NCBI GenBank assembly: GCA_016710435.1
Contig: JADJVV010000001.1
Location: 744,001-808,000, forward strand
Length of the DNA: 64,000 bases
Direction: 5' to 3'
Source of the DNA: Hyphomicrobiales bacterium
Lineage (GTDB): Bacteria; Pseudomonadota; Alphaproteobacteria; Rhizobiales; Aestuariivirgaceae
Shown here: piece after piece, positions 17,866 to 27,646 of the stretch
How the letters are laid out: every line of letters begins with the position of its first letter
Numbering within the stretch: position 1 is the stretch's first letter
Program-made: the position numbers and the translations under genes
The notes under the pieces: model-generated
The model's database searches: none
What the model saw: the letters and a program-made list of their open reading frames with translations, nothing else
What the model was told of the DNA's origin: nothing

Positions 17866-18663
17866 GTGAAGTCGCGCGCGCCCTCGTCAAAGCCGTTGGT
17901 CGGCCTTCCGGCTGATACCTATGAGAAGGATGGCTTCCTGTTCCATTCACTCGGCGACAAATATGTCCGTGCACTGACGGATGTCGCCAATGTCGATGCG
18001 GTGATGATCCCTTCGCAGCTCGATCACGGCAATCTCGACGGCATGCTCGCCCATTTCGACGGTATTCTCATGACGGGTGCGGTCTCCAACGTGCATCCCC
18101 CGCATTATGGCGAAGATCCCACGGCGGACCACGAACCCTACGACCACCGCCGCGATGCCACCACCCTGCAACTCATCAAGGCCGTGATCGCGCGCGGTAT
18201 TCCCCTGTTCTGCATTTGCCGCGGCTTCCAGGAACTGAACGTCGCCATGGGCGGGTCGCTGGAGACGGAATTGCAGCGCGTCGAGGGCCGTCTCGACCAC
18301 CGCGCGCCCAAGTCCGACGATGTGGACGTGCGCTATGCGCCGCGCCATTCCATTGCCATCACACCCAACGGCTTCCTGCACCGCGTGCTCGGCAAGGACG
18401 AAACCATGGTGAACACCATCCACCGCCAGGGCATCAAGCGCCTGGGCGAGGGACTGGCCGTGGAAGCAACCGCGCCGGATGGCGTGATCGAGGCCGTGTC
18501 GGTGAAGACCGCCAAAGCCTTCGCCTTCGGCACCCAATGGCACCCGGAGTTCAAGGCCGCGAACAATCCCGACTCGGTGAAGCTCTTCACCACCTTCGGC
18601 GATGCCGTGCGCGCCCACGCCCGTTCGCGTGGCGAGACGCATTTCGTGGGGCGCGTGGCGTAA
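17866..18663 (+). CDS. gamma-glutamyl-gamma-aminobutyrate hydrolase family protein (peptidase C26, PuuD-like)
   Basis: Class I glutamine-amidotransferase-fold hydrolase, 265 residues. The nucleophile is the cysteine in FCICRGFQELNVAMGG, and the His-Glu pair is in FGTQWHPEF. Family members hydrolyse gamma-glutamyl conjugates, for example gamma-Glu-GABA in putrescine catabolism. The GTG at 17866 is chosen because GGAG lies 6 nt upstream; a TTG at 17839 inside chrA would also be in frame. Its position two genes after a ureohydrolase fits a polyamine-degradation theme, but that link is inference. Confidence 0.85.
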   Translation: MKSRAPSSKPLVGLPADTYEKDGFLFHSLGDKYVRALTDVANVDAVMIPSQLDHGNLDGMLAHFDGILMTGAVSNVHPPHYGEDPTADHEPYDHRRDATTLQLIKAVIARGIPLFCICRGFQELNVAMGGSLETELQRVEGRLDHRAPKSDDVDVRYAPRHSIAITPNGFLHRVLGKDETMVNTIHRQGIKRLGEGLAVEATAPDGVIEAVSVKTAKAFAFGTQWHPEFKAANNPDSVKLFTTFGDAVRAHARSRGETHFVGRVA

Positions 18664-18667
18664 GCCA

Positions 18668-21600
18668 TTAGTGAAAATCCCGGCTCCTCGGCAGCACGCG
18701 GATGTTGCGGGGATGGCGGGTTGAGCTTTGCTGGTGTTGCGCGGGGTCTGGCCCCGGCTTCTTCACTTCATCGGCACGCGCCGTGGTGCTGCGCAACGTC
18801 AGGCCATCCTCGGTGAGGGACGAGAGCCAGTGCGTCTTGTCCTCGATGCGGTTGGCGACGACGTGGATGATGTCGCCAGCCCGCTGCACCCGTCCCCGGA
18901 TCAGCATCAGCCGCGCCCCCATCACGGTGGACCTGTGCGCCTCCAGCACATCCGGCCAGATCACCGCGTTGCACACCGAAAACTCGTCCTCGAGAGTAAG
19001 GAAGACAACCCCCTTCGCCGAACCCGGCCGCTGACGCACCAGCACCACGCCCGCAACCGATACGGCACGGCCGTTGCGCAGGGATTTCAGCGCCCCGTTG
19101 TTCGTCACCTTTTCCGCCGCGCAGCGCGCCCGCAGGAAGTGCATGGGATGCGCTTTCAGCGACAGCTTCACCGTCTGGTAATCGTTCACCACATGCTCGG
19201 AGAGTGGCATCTCGGGCAGCGGCACGGGCTGCTCCGCCCCCTGGTCCCGTTCCTCAGCGAAAGCAAAGAGCGGCAAGGGCGCCCGCGCCTTGGCCAGCGC
19301 CGTCACCTCCCACAGGCCCTGCCGCCGGTCGAGACCGAGGGAGCGGAAGCAATCGGCGGCGGCCAGTTTCTCCAGCGCCGGAACAGGAAGGCCGAGGCGC
19401 AGAAGATCCGTCATTCCCGACAGGCGCCGCTGCCCCGCAGGGCAGAGAAGCGGAGTGGCATCCCGTTCCCGCAAACCATCCACCTCACGAAAGCCGAGTC
19501 GCACGGCAATCGCTCTGCCGCGTTTCTCCAGCACGGAATCCCACTGTGAGAAGCTCACATCGACAGGCAGCACCTCGACGCCATGTTCGCGGGCGTCGCG
19601 GACGATCTGGGCCGGCGCGTAGAAGCCCATGGGCTGCGAATTGAGCAGCGCGCAGGCGAACACCGCCGGATAGTGGCACTTGAGCCAGGCCGAGACGTAA
19701 ACGAGATGCGCGAAACTTGCGGCATGGCTTTCCGGGAATCCATATTCGCCAAAGCCCTTGATCTGGTTGAAGCAGCGCGCGGCAAAGTCCGGGTCGTAGC
19801 CGCGTTCCACCATGCGGCTCACCATTTTCTGTTCCAGCCGCCCGATGGTGCCGCGCCGCCGGAATGTGGCCAAAGCCTTGCGCAACTCGTTGGACTCCGC
19901 CGGCGTGAATTCCGCCGCCACCATGGCAAGTTTCATCGCCTGTTCCTGGAACAGCGGCACACCCTTGGTGCGGCCCAGCACCTGGCGCAATTCATCCGGC
20001 GGCCCGAAATCCGGGTGGGGCGCGGGATAGTCCTCGGGCTCAAGACCATCGCGCCGCCGCAGATAGGGATGCACCATGTCGCCCTGGATGGGACCGGGCC
20101 GCACGATCGCCACCTCGATCACCAGATCATAGAAGCGCCGCGGCTTGAGGCGTGGCAGCATGTTCATCTGCGCCCGTGACTCCACCTGGAACACGCCGAT
20201 GGAATCCGCCTTGCACAGCATGTCATAGACGGCCGCATCTTCGCGCGGCACGGTGGCCAGAACATATCTGTGCCCATACCACGCCTCGATGAGCTCGAAG
20301 CTCTTGCGGATGCAGGTGAGCATGCCCAGCGCCAGCACATCGACCTTCAGCATGCCGAGCGTATCGATGTCGTCCTTGTCCCACTCGATGACGGTGCGGT
20401 CATCCATCGCCGCATTGCCGATGGGCACCGTCTCGTCCAGCCGCTCGCGCGTGAGAATGAAGCCGCCCACATGCTGCGAGAGATGACGCGGGAAACCGGC
20501 AATCTCGGCGGCAAGTTCCAGCACGCGGGCGAGATGCGGATCATCCGGATCAAGGCCGATCTCCTTCAGCCGCTTCTCCTGCAACTCTTCCGGCATCATG
20601 CCCCAGATGCTTCCGGCCAATACGCCCGTCACGTCTTCGGAGAGCCCCATGACCTTGCCCACCTCGCGCATGGCCGAGCGCCCGCGATAGGTGATGACGG
20701 TGGCGGCAAGCCCGGCACGCTCGCGCCCGTAGCGCCGGTAGAGATACTGGATCACCTCCTCGCGCCGCTCATGCTCGAAGTCGACGTCGATGTCGGGCGG
20801 CTCCTTGCGCTCTTCCGAGATGAAACGCTCGAAGAGAAGATCGATCTGGTTGGGATCAACCGCGGTGATGCCGATCACGTAGCAGACCGTGGAGTTGGCA
20901 GCGGAGCCCCGCCCCTGGCAGAGGATGGGTGGATCGAGGCTGCGGGCGAAGCGCACGATGTCATGGACGGTAAGGAAATACGGCGCGTAGTCGAGCTTCT
21001 CGATCAACACCAGTTCCTTGGCGATGTTGCTTTTGATCTTGGCGGGGAATGCCCTCGGGGTAGCGCTCCCGGGCGCCCTCCCAGGCCAGATGCGAGAGAT
21101 AGGCCTGCGGATCGAGTCCCGCCGGCACCGGCTCTTCAGGATATTCGTAACGCAGTTCATCGAGCGAGAAGAGGCACGCCTCCGCAACCGCGACGGTGTT
21201 GGCAATGGCGTCGGGATAGGCGCGGAAGAGCCGCGCCATTTCATCCGGCGTCTTGAGGTGCCGCTCGGCATTGGCCTGCAGCTTGTAGCCCGCTTCCGCC
21301 AGCGTCACCTTCTCGCGGATGCAGGTGAGCACATCCTGCAGGGGCCGCCGGTCGGCATGATGGTAGAGCACGTCGTTGATGGCGAGCAGCGGCACGCCGG
21401 CGCTGCGCGCCCGCGCGGCACTCTCGGCCAGCCGCGCCGTGTCGCGCCCGTCGAAACGGCAGGAGAGCGCCAGGTGAAGCGGCGCGGCGATGATGGCCTT
21501 GACCTCCTCCAGCCGCACCGCGTGGTCCTGCGGCAAGGCAAAGAGCGTGCCCTCGGAAAAATCCCGCACATCTTCCAGCGTGAGCAGGCATTGCCCCTTC

Positions 21601-21902
21601 TCCGCCCGCCGCTGCCCCAGCGAGAGAAGCCGGCACAGGCGCCCATAGGCCTTGCGGTCCGTGGGCCAGGCAAACAGGTCCAGGCCGTCGCGCATCACCA
21701 GCCGCACACCCACCAGGAAACGCAGGCCCGCATCCTTCGCCGCACCATGGGCGCGCACGATTCCCGCAAAGCTGTTGCGGTCGGTGACGGCGAGGGCCGA
21801 AAGCCCCAGGTGCTTCGCCTGCAGCACAAGTTCCTCCGCATGCGATCCGCCCTGCAGGAAGGAGAAGTTGGAAGCGCAGGCGAGTTCGGCATAGCGGTTC
21901 AT
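18668..21902 (-). pseudogene. dnaE2: error-prone DNA polymerase DnaE2 (ImuC), frameshifted
   Basis: Alpha-subunit-type polymerase for SOS mutagenic translesion synthesis. The N-terminal PHP domain (from MNRYAELACASNFSFL, start 21902) runs in one frame down to about 21044. The polymerase core continues in the next frame to 18668 with PDIDVDFEHERREEVIQ, which holds the catalytic aspartates, and a C-terminal OB-fold. The junction is in a run of four G on the + strand (21044-21047): removing one base restores YPEGIPAKIKSNIAKEL, matching the family. It is downstream of imuA and imuB behind a LexA box. Either a real loss-of-function mutation or a sequencing error; total length would be about 1078 residues. 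Confidence 0.85.
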
Positions 21903-21924
21903 GATGCAGCCCTCTCGTGGTTCC

Positions 21925-23434
21925 TCATGCCGATAGTCCGTGTACGAACCATTTGGGCGGCGGGCCTGAGTCTTCACCATAGAGACCTTCGCGGAAGATC
22001 CAGTAGCGCCGGCCCTGCTCGTCCTCGATCATGTAGTAGTCGCGCGGCCGCGTGCCCGTGTCGCCGCGCCACCATTCCGGCGCGATCCGTTCCGGCCCGG
22101 CATGGCGCAGGATGCGCCGCGTGACACGCCGCCAGGTGAGTGACATGGGCGGGCCATCCGGGCACCGCGGCGATGACGCGGGCGGGCTGCGGCGGCACGA
22201 AGATCATCAGCGGCCGCTCCGGCAATCCGCCGCCTCCCGCCGGTGGCAGGGGCATTCCCAAGGCCTGCGCCTCTTCCGACCGCTCCGGCAGATGGCTTTC
22301 GACAGCGGCAAGCTGCGTGATCGCCCGTTCCTGCCGGTTCATCACCCGGTCGTTGAGCTGGGCAAGGTTGCTGGCCGTGTTCTCCTCCATGAAGCCGTAT
22401 TGCCGCGCCACGGCAGAGCCCGCCTCGCGCACCTCAAGCGTCATGGCATCGATGCCGAAGCCCGCATCCAGCGTCTCCAGCCGGGGCGAGAGCAGGCGGA
22501 ACAGATGTCCGCCGTCATGCGACGGCACCGTGAGGCCAATGGGCACCTGCACCCGCCCGCCATCACTGCGGAAGAGCTTGAGAATGAGCCGCAAGGCCCC
22601 TTCACCCTTGGCCTCCAGCGCCCGCGCCACCTCGGCGGAAAGGGTGCGCAGCACCGTTACCAGCCCTTCATGGGTGATGACCGGCTCCAGGAACCCGCGG
22701 TGCGCCATGACCGAGGTTTCAGGATTGACCGCATTGAGCGGTTCGGCCCTCTGGCCCAGCAGTTCATCAAGGCGGAGCAGCACGTTTTCATGGATGCTTT
22801 CCCCACGGAAGCGCCGCGCCAGGCTCGCCCGCGGCAGGCTGGTGAGGGCCCCGATGGTCTTCAGCCCCAGCCGCCGCAGGGTGCGGGCGGCATCGGCATT
22901 GATGCGGAGCGCCTCCACCGGGAGGTCCTGCAGGCTGTCCTCGCCCTCGCGTCCATAACGGGCCAGCGCCCAGGCGGCTCCGATGGTGGCGGCACAGGAA
23001 ATGCGGGCGGTAAAGCCATAGCCCGCCAGCCGCGCCTTCATGCCCGCCATCATGGCGGCCTCCCCGCCGAAGAGGTGGGGAATGCCCGTCACCTCCATGA
23101 GGATGCCATCCGGCACATCCGGGGCGACCCATGGGCTGTAGCGTTCCATCCAGCGGCACAGCCCAAGCAGACTGGCGATGTCCTGCTCCGGCTCATGGGC
23201 CTCGCTCAGGAGATCGGGCACGGCGGCGCGCGCATCCGCCAGCCGCTGCCCGCGCATGAGTCCGAATTCCCGCGCCGCCGCATTGACGGCCGCGAGCCGA
23301 AGCCCCTTGGCGCCCCGTTCAACCAGCGCGAAGGGCAGGCTTGGGGGCGGCACGGGGGCCCGCCTCTTCCGCCGCGCCCGAATGAAGCGCTCCACCGGAA
23401 AGGCCGGGAACCAGAGTGAAACGAGACGGCGCAT
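21925..23434 (-). pseudogene. imuB: ImuB, inactive Y-family polymerase homologue, frameshifted near the 3' end
   Basis: Y-family-like protein that in other bacteria bridges the beta clamp and DnaE2. It starts MRRLVSLWFPAFPVERF at 23434. The palm and little-finger regions continue in one frame to about 22160, where VIAAVPGW changes to an unrelated tail. The next frame carries the normal family C-terminus (WRRVTRRILRHAGPERIAPEWW, named by its key stretch GPERIAPEWW, then WIFREGLYG) and stops at 21925. Deleting one base in CCGGG (22158-22162) restores the family-like VPDGPP. It overlaps imuA by about 115 nt and ends 22 nt before dnaE2. Confidence 0.82.
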
Positions 23435-24287
23435 GATCCTTCTGCCAGTTGAGTGTCCAGGAACCGGGGCGGCCGCCCCGGATGCGGGTAAGGGCCACCT
23501 GCCAGGCGGGAAGTCCGGGGGCGCGGAGATCGGATGCGGCCGGGGGCGAGCGTGATGCTGCAATGCACCATCGACTGGAGCTGGCCGTCGAATCCATACT
23601 GTATCGAGTCAATACAATAAGGCCGGCAGAGCCTCCGGCCTGCCCCGCCAGAGCCAGCCGACGGGTCGCCGTCAGATCAGCAGTGTGCGCTGCAACATCA
23701 CCCAGAACCACGGATAAACAGCCGGATTTCAGAGCCTCCTCCAGGGTCCACAACAGGGCCACGGGACGCTTCAGGCTGAGCGTGAGAAAGCGGGCCCGGG
23801 GAAGGCCAATGGCCGCCACGCCATGACCAAAAACATGACCATACTCCCGCTGTTCAGTTTCGAGACGACACCATAAAACGGGGCGTTTCTCCCGCGGGTC
23901 TGTCAGGCGCCGAACCGCCAGCGCCAGGGCAAAGCCACAGGCCGCCGGGAAGTCGCCATAGGCGGCAGGCGAGATGTCATGAAGGCCTGTCCCGGCCAAT
24001 CCCTCGCCCGGCAGGAACCTGTCGAGGTCCGGAAGGCCCAAGGTCCAGGGTACGCTGTCCCGGCGCGATGCCCGTCGCCCGGGAGACGGCTGGACCCCTG
24101 CGTCTCCCTGCCGGGCCAGATGCTCCCGCAGGCGGGCGATCAGGGCTTGCGCCTCCTCCCGCTCCGGCAGAACCCGGGCCACGGCAGGCATGGCGGCAGG
24201 CTCCCCTGCAGGAGAGCCGGTGAGTGAGGCAGACGCCGGGCGCGAAAACGCCCCCGCCGCCCGAAGGGGCATCGGGTTGATACGCAT
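23319..24287 (-). CDS. imuA: ImuA, SulA/RecA-like accessory protein of SOS mutagenesis
   Basis: First gene of the imuA-imuB-dnaE2 cassette; 322 residues from the ATG at 24287. Family features are the central PWTLGLPDLDRFLPGEGL, GLHDISPAAYGD and the C-terminal LTRIRGGRPGSWTLNW. ImuA is needed for DnaE2/ImuB-dependent mutagenesis and resembles RecA/SulA without a complete ATPase motif. The frame is open to 24344, but the LexA box at 24305-24319 lies inside that extension, so a start at 24287 (or 24191) is preferred. The reading frame itself is intact, unlike its two downstream partners. Confidence 0.85.
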   Translation of the reverse strand: MRINPMPLRAAGAFSRPASASLTGSPAGEPAAMPAVARVLPEREEAQALIARLREHLARQGDAGVQPSPGRRASRRDSVPWTLGLPDLDRFLPGEGLAGTGLHDISPAAYGDFPAACGFALALAVRRLTDPREKRPVLWCRLETEQREYGHVFGHGVAAIGLPRARFLTLSLKRPVALLWTLEEALKSGCLSVVLGDVAAHTADLTATRRLALAGQAGGSAGLIVLTRYSMDSTASSSRWCIAASRSPPAASDLRAPGLPAWQVALTRIRGGRPGSWTLNWQKDHAPSRFTLVPGLSGGALHSGAAEEAGPRAAPKPALRAG

Positions 24288-24304
24288 GACAGGATGTCCA
24301 GAAT

Positions 24305-24319
24305 GTTCTGTATTTGTTC
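24305..24319 (-). promoter_or_regulatory. LexA (SOS) box, GTTC-N7-GTTC
   Basis: GTTC-TGTATTT-GTTC on the + strand, equal to GAAC-N7-GAAC reading towards imuA. This is the alphaproteobacterial LexA consensus. It ends 18 nt before the chosen imuA start, so it would cover the promoter and make the cassette SOS-inducible. It also sets an upper limit for the imuA start codon. Confidence 0.85.
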
Positions 24320-24388
24320 TGTCACGCACAACCGCAAGAGTCAAGCCCGCAAATGTGCCTTAATTCTTAATAAGGGAATGAACCCTCA

Positions 24389-24853
24389 TCAATTCAGCAT
24401 GAACAACGCCGCATTGAGCGCGGTGGCGAAGCTGACCCAGGCGAGATAGGGCACCATCAGGAAGGCGGCGAGGCGGCTTCTGAAGGAATAGGCGAAGATC
24501 ATCGCCGCGATCGCAATCCACAAGGGGATGATGTCGAGCAGCCCCAGCCCCGGCGAACGGGCTCCGAAAAACAGGAACGACCAGGCGAGGTTCAAGAGCA
24601 GCTGCGCCGCGAAGATGAGCATGGCGCCCCGCGCATTGCCCTTGCGCCAGACCAGCCACGCCGCAATGCCCATGAGAACGTAGAGCGTCGTCCACACCGG
24701 CATGAACAGCCACGGTGGCGGCGTCCACGAGGGCTTGGCCAGGGTCGGATACCAGTCCGCCACCGATTGGGCCGTGGCCCATCCGCCCAGCGCGCCCACC
24801 GCGAGGCACAGCACGATGAACCCCAGAAGTGCCAGAAAATCCCGCATGATCAA
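24389..24853 (-). CDS. TspO/MBR family tryptophan-rich sensory protein
   Basis: Integral membrane protein of 154 residues with five predicted transmembrane helices and the tryptophan-rich loops of the family (WYPTLAKPSWTPPPWLFMPVW, key residues W-P-P-P-W). Bacterial TspO binds porphyrins and cholesterol-like ligands and modulates tetrapyrrole or stress responses. It lies directly after the NicO gene (3 nt) in the same direction, so it may belong to the same transcript, and directly before the SOS-regulated imuA promoter. Confidence 0.9.
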   Translation of the reverse strand: MIMRDFLALLGFIVLCLAVGALGGWATAQSVADWYPTLAKPSWTPPPWLFMPVWTTLYVLMGIAAWLVWRKGNARGAMLIFAAQLLLNLAWSFLFFGARSPGLGLLDIIPLWIAIAAMIFAYSFRSRLAAFLMVPYLAWVSFATALNAALFMLN

Positions 24854-24856
24854 CCT

Positions 24857-25984
24857 TTACATCATCCCGTTGACGCTGCCGAGCGAGGCCCAGAACATGA
24901 GCCCGCCAAGTGCCGCGATGCCTGCTCCGGCGAGCAGGCGTACAACCAATACGACACGCTCCAGCATTTGGTTCCCCAATCCGGCAAACCGCAATGCCGC
25001 ACCCTTGGCAAACACCGCCAGCGCAGCGATGGCCGAGATGGTGATGAACACCCCGAGCCCCATGGCCAGCGTGGACAGGATTCCCGCCCAGTAGAGCCCC
25101 ATGCCCCAGGAAAACAGCAGCACCAGCAGCGCCCCCGAACAGGGCCTGAGGCCCACCGCCAGCGCCAATGACAAGGCCCGCCGCCACGACCAGTCTCCCC
25201 GGACATCAGCCGCCGCCGGCACATGGGCATGGCCGCAGCCGCACTCCGGCCCGTGCACATGACCAGCAGGAAGTGATGCGGACATGGGCTCCGCCAATTC
25301 GAAGCGGAAGCCATCGTCTGCGCCCATCGCCACGCCTGCCGGCACGGGTGCCGGTGCGGGTGCCGGTGCGGGTGCCGGTGCGGAAACCGCCACCGCCGGC
25401 CGCCGCAGGCCGGTCCAGATCAGATAAAGCCCGAGTCCCGCGATCATGAGATAACTGGCGCTTTCCAGGAAGCCCGCCACGTCTCGCGCCATGCCGGCAG
25501 CACTTCCCACCAGCGCCAGCAACGCGGTCACGATGATGATCGCCGTCAGGGCCTGGAACAGGGCGCTCAGGGCGGCGATGGCGATGCCGCGCTTCAGGTC
25601 GTTCTGCGTGGCAACGAGCCAGCCCGAAATCACCACCTTGCCATGCCCCGGACCGGCAGCGTGGAAGACGCCATAGAGGAAGCTCACGAACACCAGCGTC
25701 CATCCCGCCTGCAGCGGCGAATCGGACGCAAGCCCGCGGATCGCACCGGAGAGCCTGTGATAGAAATTCTGCTGCTTGTCCCGCGCCCAGCGCACCGGGT
25801 CCTCGCTGAACGGCGTCTCGATGATCGACCCGTCGGGATTGCGGGGAGGCACCAGCAGTTTGCGCTTGTCGATCACGATCTTCGGCGGCGGTGGCGATGA
25901 TGCACCCTCCTGCGCCAGCACCGGCAGCGAGAACCCTCCCGCCAGCATCATCAGCACCAGAACCGCGCGGATCAGGAGCCGCAT
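24857..25984 (-). CDS. NicO-family metal (nickel/cobalt-type) permease with His-rich and Ala-Pro segments
   Basis: Membrane transporter of 375 residues. After a signal-like N-terminus (ending LAQ) there are about six transmembrane helices with the NicO signatures YGVFHAAGPGHGKVVISGWL (key HAAGPGHGK) and GLRPCSGALLVLLFSWG. Between helices 3 and 4 lies a cytosolic or periplasmic linker with an Ala-Pro repeat and a metal-binding-like HVHGPECGCGHAHV. NicO proteins move Ni, Co and possibly Zn. Here it follows znuA and a DUF1007 gene behind a Zur box, so zinc is the more likely cargo (inference). It overlaps the DUF1007 gene by 13 nt. Confidence 0.85.
   Translation of the reverse strand: MRLLIRAVLVLMMLAGGFSLPVLAQEGASSPPPPKIVIDKRKLLVPPRNPDGSIIETPFSEDPVRWARDKQQNFYHRLSGAIRGLASDSPLQAGWTLVFVSFLYGVFHAAGPGHGKVVISGWLVATQNDLKRGIAIAALSALFQALTAIIIVTALLALVGSAAGMARDVAGFLESASYLMIAGLGLYLIWTGLRRPAVAVSAPAPAPAPAPAPVPAGVAMGADDGFRFELAEPMSASLPAGHVHGPECGCGHAHVPAAADVRGDWSWRRALSLALAVGLRPCSGALLVLLFSWGMGLYWAGILSTLAMGLGVFITISAIAALAVFAKGAALRFAGLGNQMLERVVLVVRLLAGAGIAALGGLMFWASLGSVNGMM
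25347..25382 (-). repeat. three tandem 12-bp repeats coding an Ala-Pro linker in the NicO gene
   Basis: Three perfect copies of GGTGCCGGTGCG (+ strand), inside the permease gene. On the coding strand they give alternating Ala-Pro codons, part of a longer APAPAPAPAP stretch in the linker before the His-rich segment. Unit length is a multiple of 3, so slippage would change linker length without frameshift. Confidence 0.85.
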
Positions 25985-26628
25985 GTCACCACCATCGGGC
26001 GCGCGAAGAGCGAGCCAAAATCCTCGCCCGTGTCATTCACCCAGTCCGTGCCCTTGTCGGCCAGGAAGTTGCGCTTCTTCTCCAGTTCCTCATCGCTGAG
26101 GAACGGCTTCAGTTCCCAGCTGCAGCCCTGCGGCAGCGTTCCCTCCACATCGACGGGATCATCCTTCACGTAATCGAAGGAGATGAAGAAGTCGGGGTCA
26201 TAGACCTTGTAGTCGAACACGCCCTTGCGCGGATCGGCCGGTGTCACCAGCGGGAAGACAAAGGCCAGCGTCAGGCGGTTGTTCTCGTAGATCTGCGTGT
26301 AGTCCGTGACCTTGCCATGCGGCAGCGGCTTGTTGTTCTGCCGCATCACGGCGAAGTAGTCGGACTCCGCGAGGTTTGCGATATTCTCGTCGGTGAGCGG
26401 CTTGATTTCTTCCGGTCCATAGGTGCCGTCACCGTTCACATCGAGTCCATCGAGTGCGAAGCCGCTGTAGGCTTCATCGAAGGTCCACTCCATGCGCACA
26501 CCGGTGATGAGGCCCTGTGCGTCCACCATCAGGCTCGTGCGCACATCGGCCCACACATGCGGATGCGCCGACGCCGAAGACAGGCCCACGCCGCAGAGAA
26601 AGACGAGAGAAAGGATGGGCCGCCGCAT
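25972..26628 (-). CDS. DUF1007 family secreted protein
   Basis: Periplasmic protein of 218 residues with a signal peptide (residues 1-21, ending ASA) and then HPHVWADVRTSLMVDAQG, the hallmark of DUF1007. Mid-protein acidic DGLDVNGDGTYGPEEI resembles a calcium-binding loop. The family is usually next to NicO-type metal permeases, as here, and is thought to assist metal delivery. The start is at 26628, and the 3' end overlaps the permease gene by 13 nt. Confidence 0.88.
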   Translation of the reverse strand: MRRPILSLVFLCGVGLSSASAHPHVWADVRTSLMVDAQGLITGVRMEWTFDEAYSGFALDGLDVNGDGTYGPEEIKPLTDENIANLAESDYFAVMRQNNKPLPHGKVTDYTQIYENNRLTLAFVFPLVTPADPRKGVFDYKVYDPDFFISFDYVKDDPVDVEGTLPQGCSWELKPFLSDEELEKKRNFLADKGTDWVNDTGEDFGSLFARPMVVTCGS

Positions 26629-26691
26629 GTCGCTCCAAAATCCGATTCGACGCCTGCAATGATCGGAGAATGGGGCGAGAAAGTGAAGGCC

Positions 26692-27630
26692 TCACCCGGC
26701 GAGGCAGTCTTTCAGGCTCTGCGCCAAAGTGCTCAGCAATGTGCCGTAGGCCTGCTTGCCCGGCACCAGCGTGCTGCCGATGCCGTCGACAACACCACTG
26801 CGGGCGGGCGTGTCCTCCGTCACGGCATCTGCGGCGCGCGCCGAGAACTGCGGCTCACGGAACACACACACGGCACCCGATTCCTTGACGATGTCGCGCA
26901 CCTCCTTCAGCCGCTGCGCCGACGGTTCGCTCGCGGCAAAATCCGTGATGCTTCCAGCCGCCGTGAGGCCAAAGCGCCTTTCGAAATACTGGTAGGCGTC
27001 GTGCTGCACGAGGAACGGTTTGCCGCGCACATCCGCAAGGTCGCGGCGCAACGCGGCTTCCAGTGCATCAATCTCCGCCGACAAGGCCCTGGCATTCGCA
27101 GCGTATTGCGAGGCATGATCCGGATCGGCTTTCGCCAGCGTCCCGGCAATCGCCGCCCCCATCAGCTTGGCATTCTCGGGATCAAGCCAGAGATGCGGGT
27201 CGTAGGCCGCCGTGCCGTCGGCATGGCCGTCCTCCGCTTCGCCCGCGTCATGCACATGTGCCGGAAAGGTGGCCCCCACACGGATCGGCAGCTTCGTCAG
27301 GCCCGGCGTGTCCGAAAGGGCGACGAATGTCCGGCGGTTCACCGCTTCGCTGCCGCTCAATTCATCAAGCTTCAGTTCAAGGCCGTGACCGATCATGAAC
27401 ACCACATCAGCGGACCCCAGCGCCTCGATCTGCCGCGGCGCGTAGGAGGCCTGGTGTTCACTGCTCAGCCCCTGCAACAGAAGTTCCGGCTCCCCCACGC
27501 CGTCCATGATCGATGCCACGAGGGAATGTACCGGCACGATGGACGCAATGACGCGGGGGCCGGCGAGTGCGCCGGGCGTAGAAATCGCGGTCCCGAGTGC
27601 GAGCGCTGCAAGGCAGGTATTCAGGCGCAT
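26692..27630 (-). CDS. znuA: zinc ABC transporter substrate-binding protein
   Basis: Periplasmic high-affinity zinc receptor of the cluster A-I/TroA family, 312 residues, signal peptide to residue 23 (ending ALA). Zinc-ligand histidines are recognisable in GLSSEHQAS, VHDAGEAEDGHADG (a short His/acidic loop typical of ZnuA) and YDPHLWLDPENA. A near-perfect palindromic Zur box lies 16 nt upstream. No znuB or znuC is adjacent; the downstream genes are DUF1007 and a NicO permease, so the ABC permease and ATPase must be elsewhere or be replaced. Confidence 0.92.
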   Translation of the reverse strand: MRLNTCLAALALGTAISTPGALAGPRVIASIVPVHSLVASIMDGVGEPELLLQGLSSEHQASYAPRQIEALGSADVVFMIGHGLELKLDELSGSEAVNRRTFVALSDTPGLTKLPIRVGATFPAHVHDAGEAEDGHADGTAAYDPHLWLDPENAKLMGAAIAGTLAKADPDHASQYAANARALSAEIDALEAALRRDLADVRGKPFLVQHDAYQYFERRFGLTAAGSITDFAASEPSAQRLKEVRDIVKESGAVCVFREPQFSARAADAVTEDTPARSGVVDGIGSTLVPGKQAYGTLLSTLAQSLKDCLAG

Positions 27631-27646
27631 TCACCCTCCCATGGTT

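Noticed and set aside
21044..21047. Programmed ribosomal frameshift in dnaE2
   Set aside because: No slippery heptamer or stimulatory structure typical of programmed shifts is evident, dnaE2 is not known to use one, and imuB has a second unrelated shift.
25347..25382. Tandem repeat considered as a CRISPR fragment
   Set aside because: Units are contiguous without spacers, only 12 bp long, and lie in frame inside a transporter gene.
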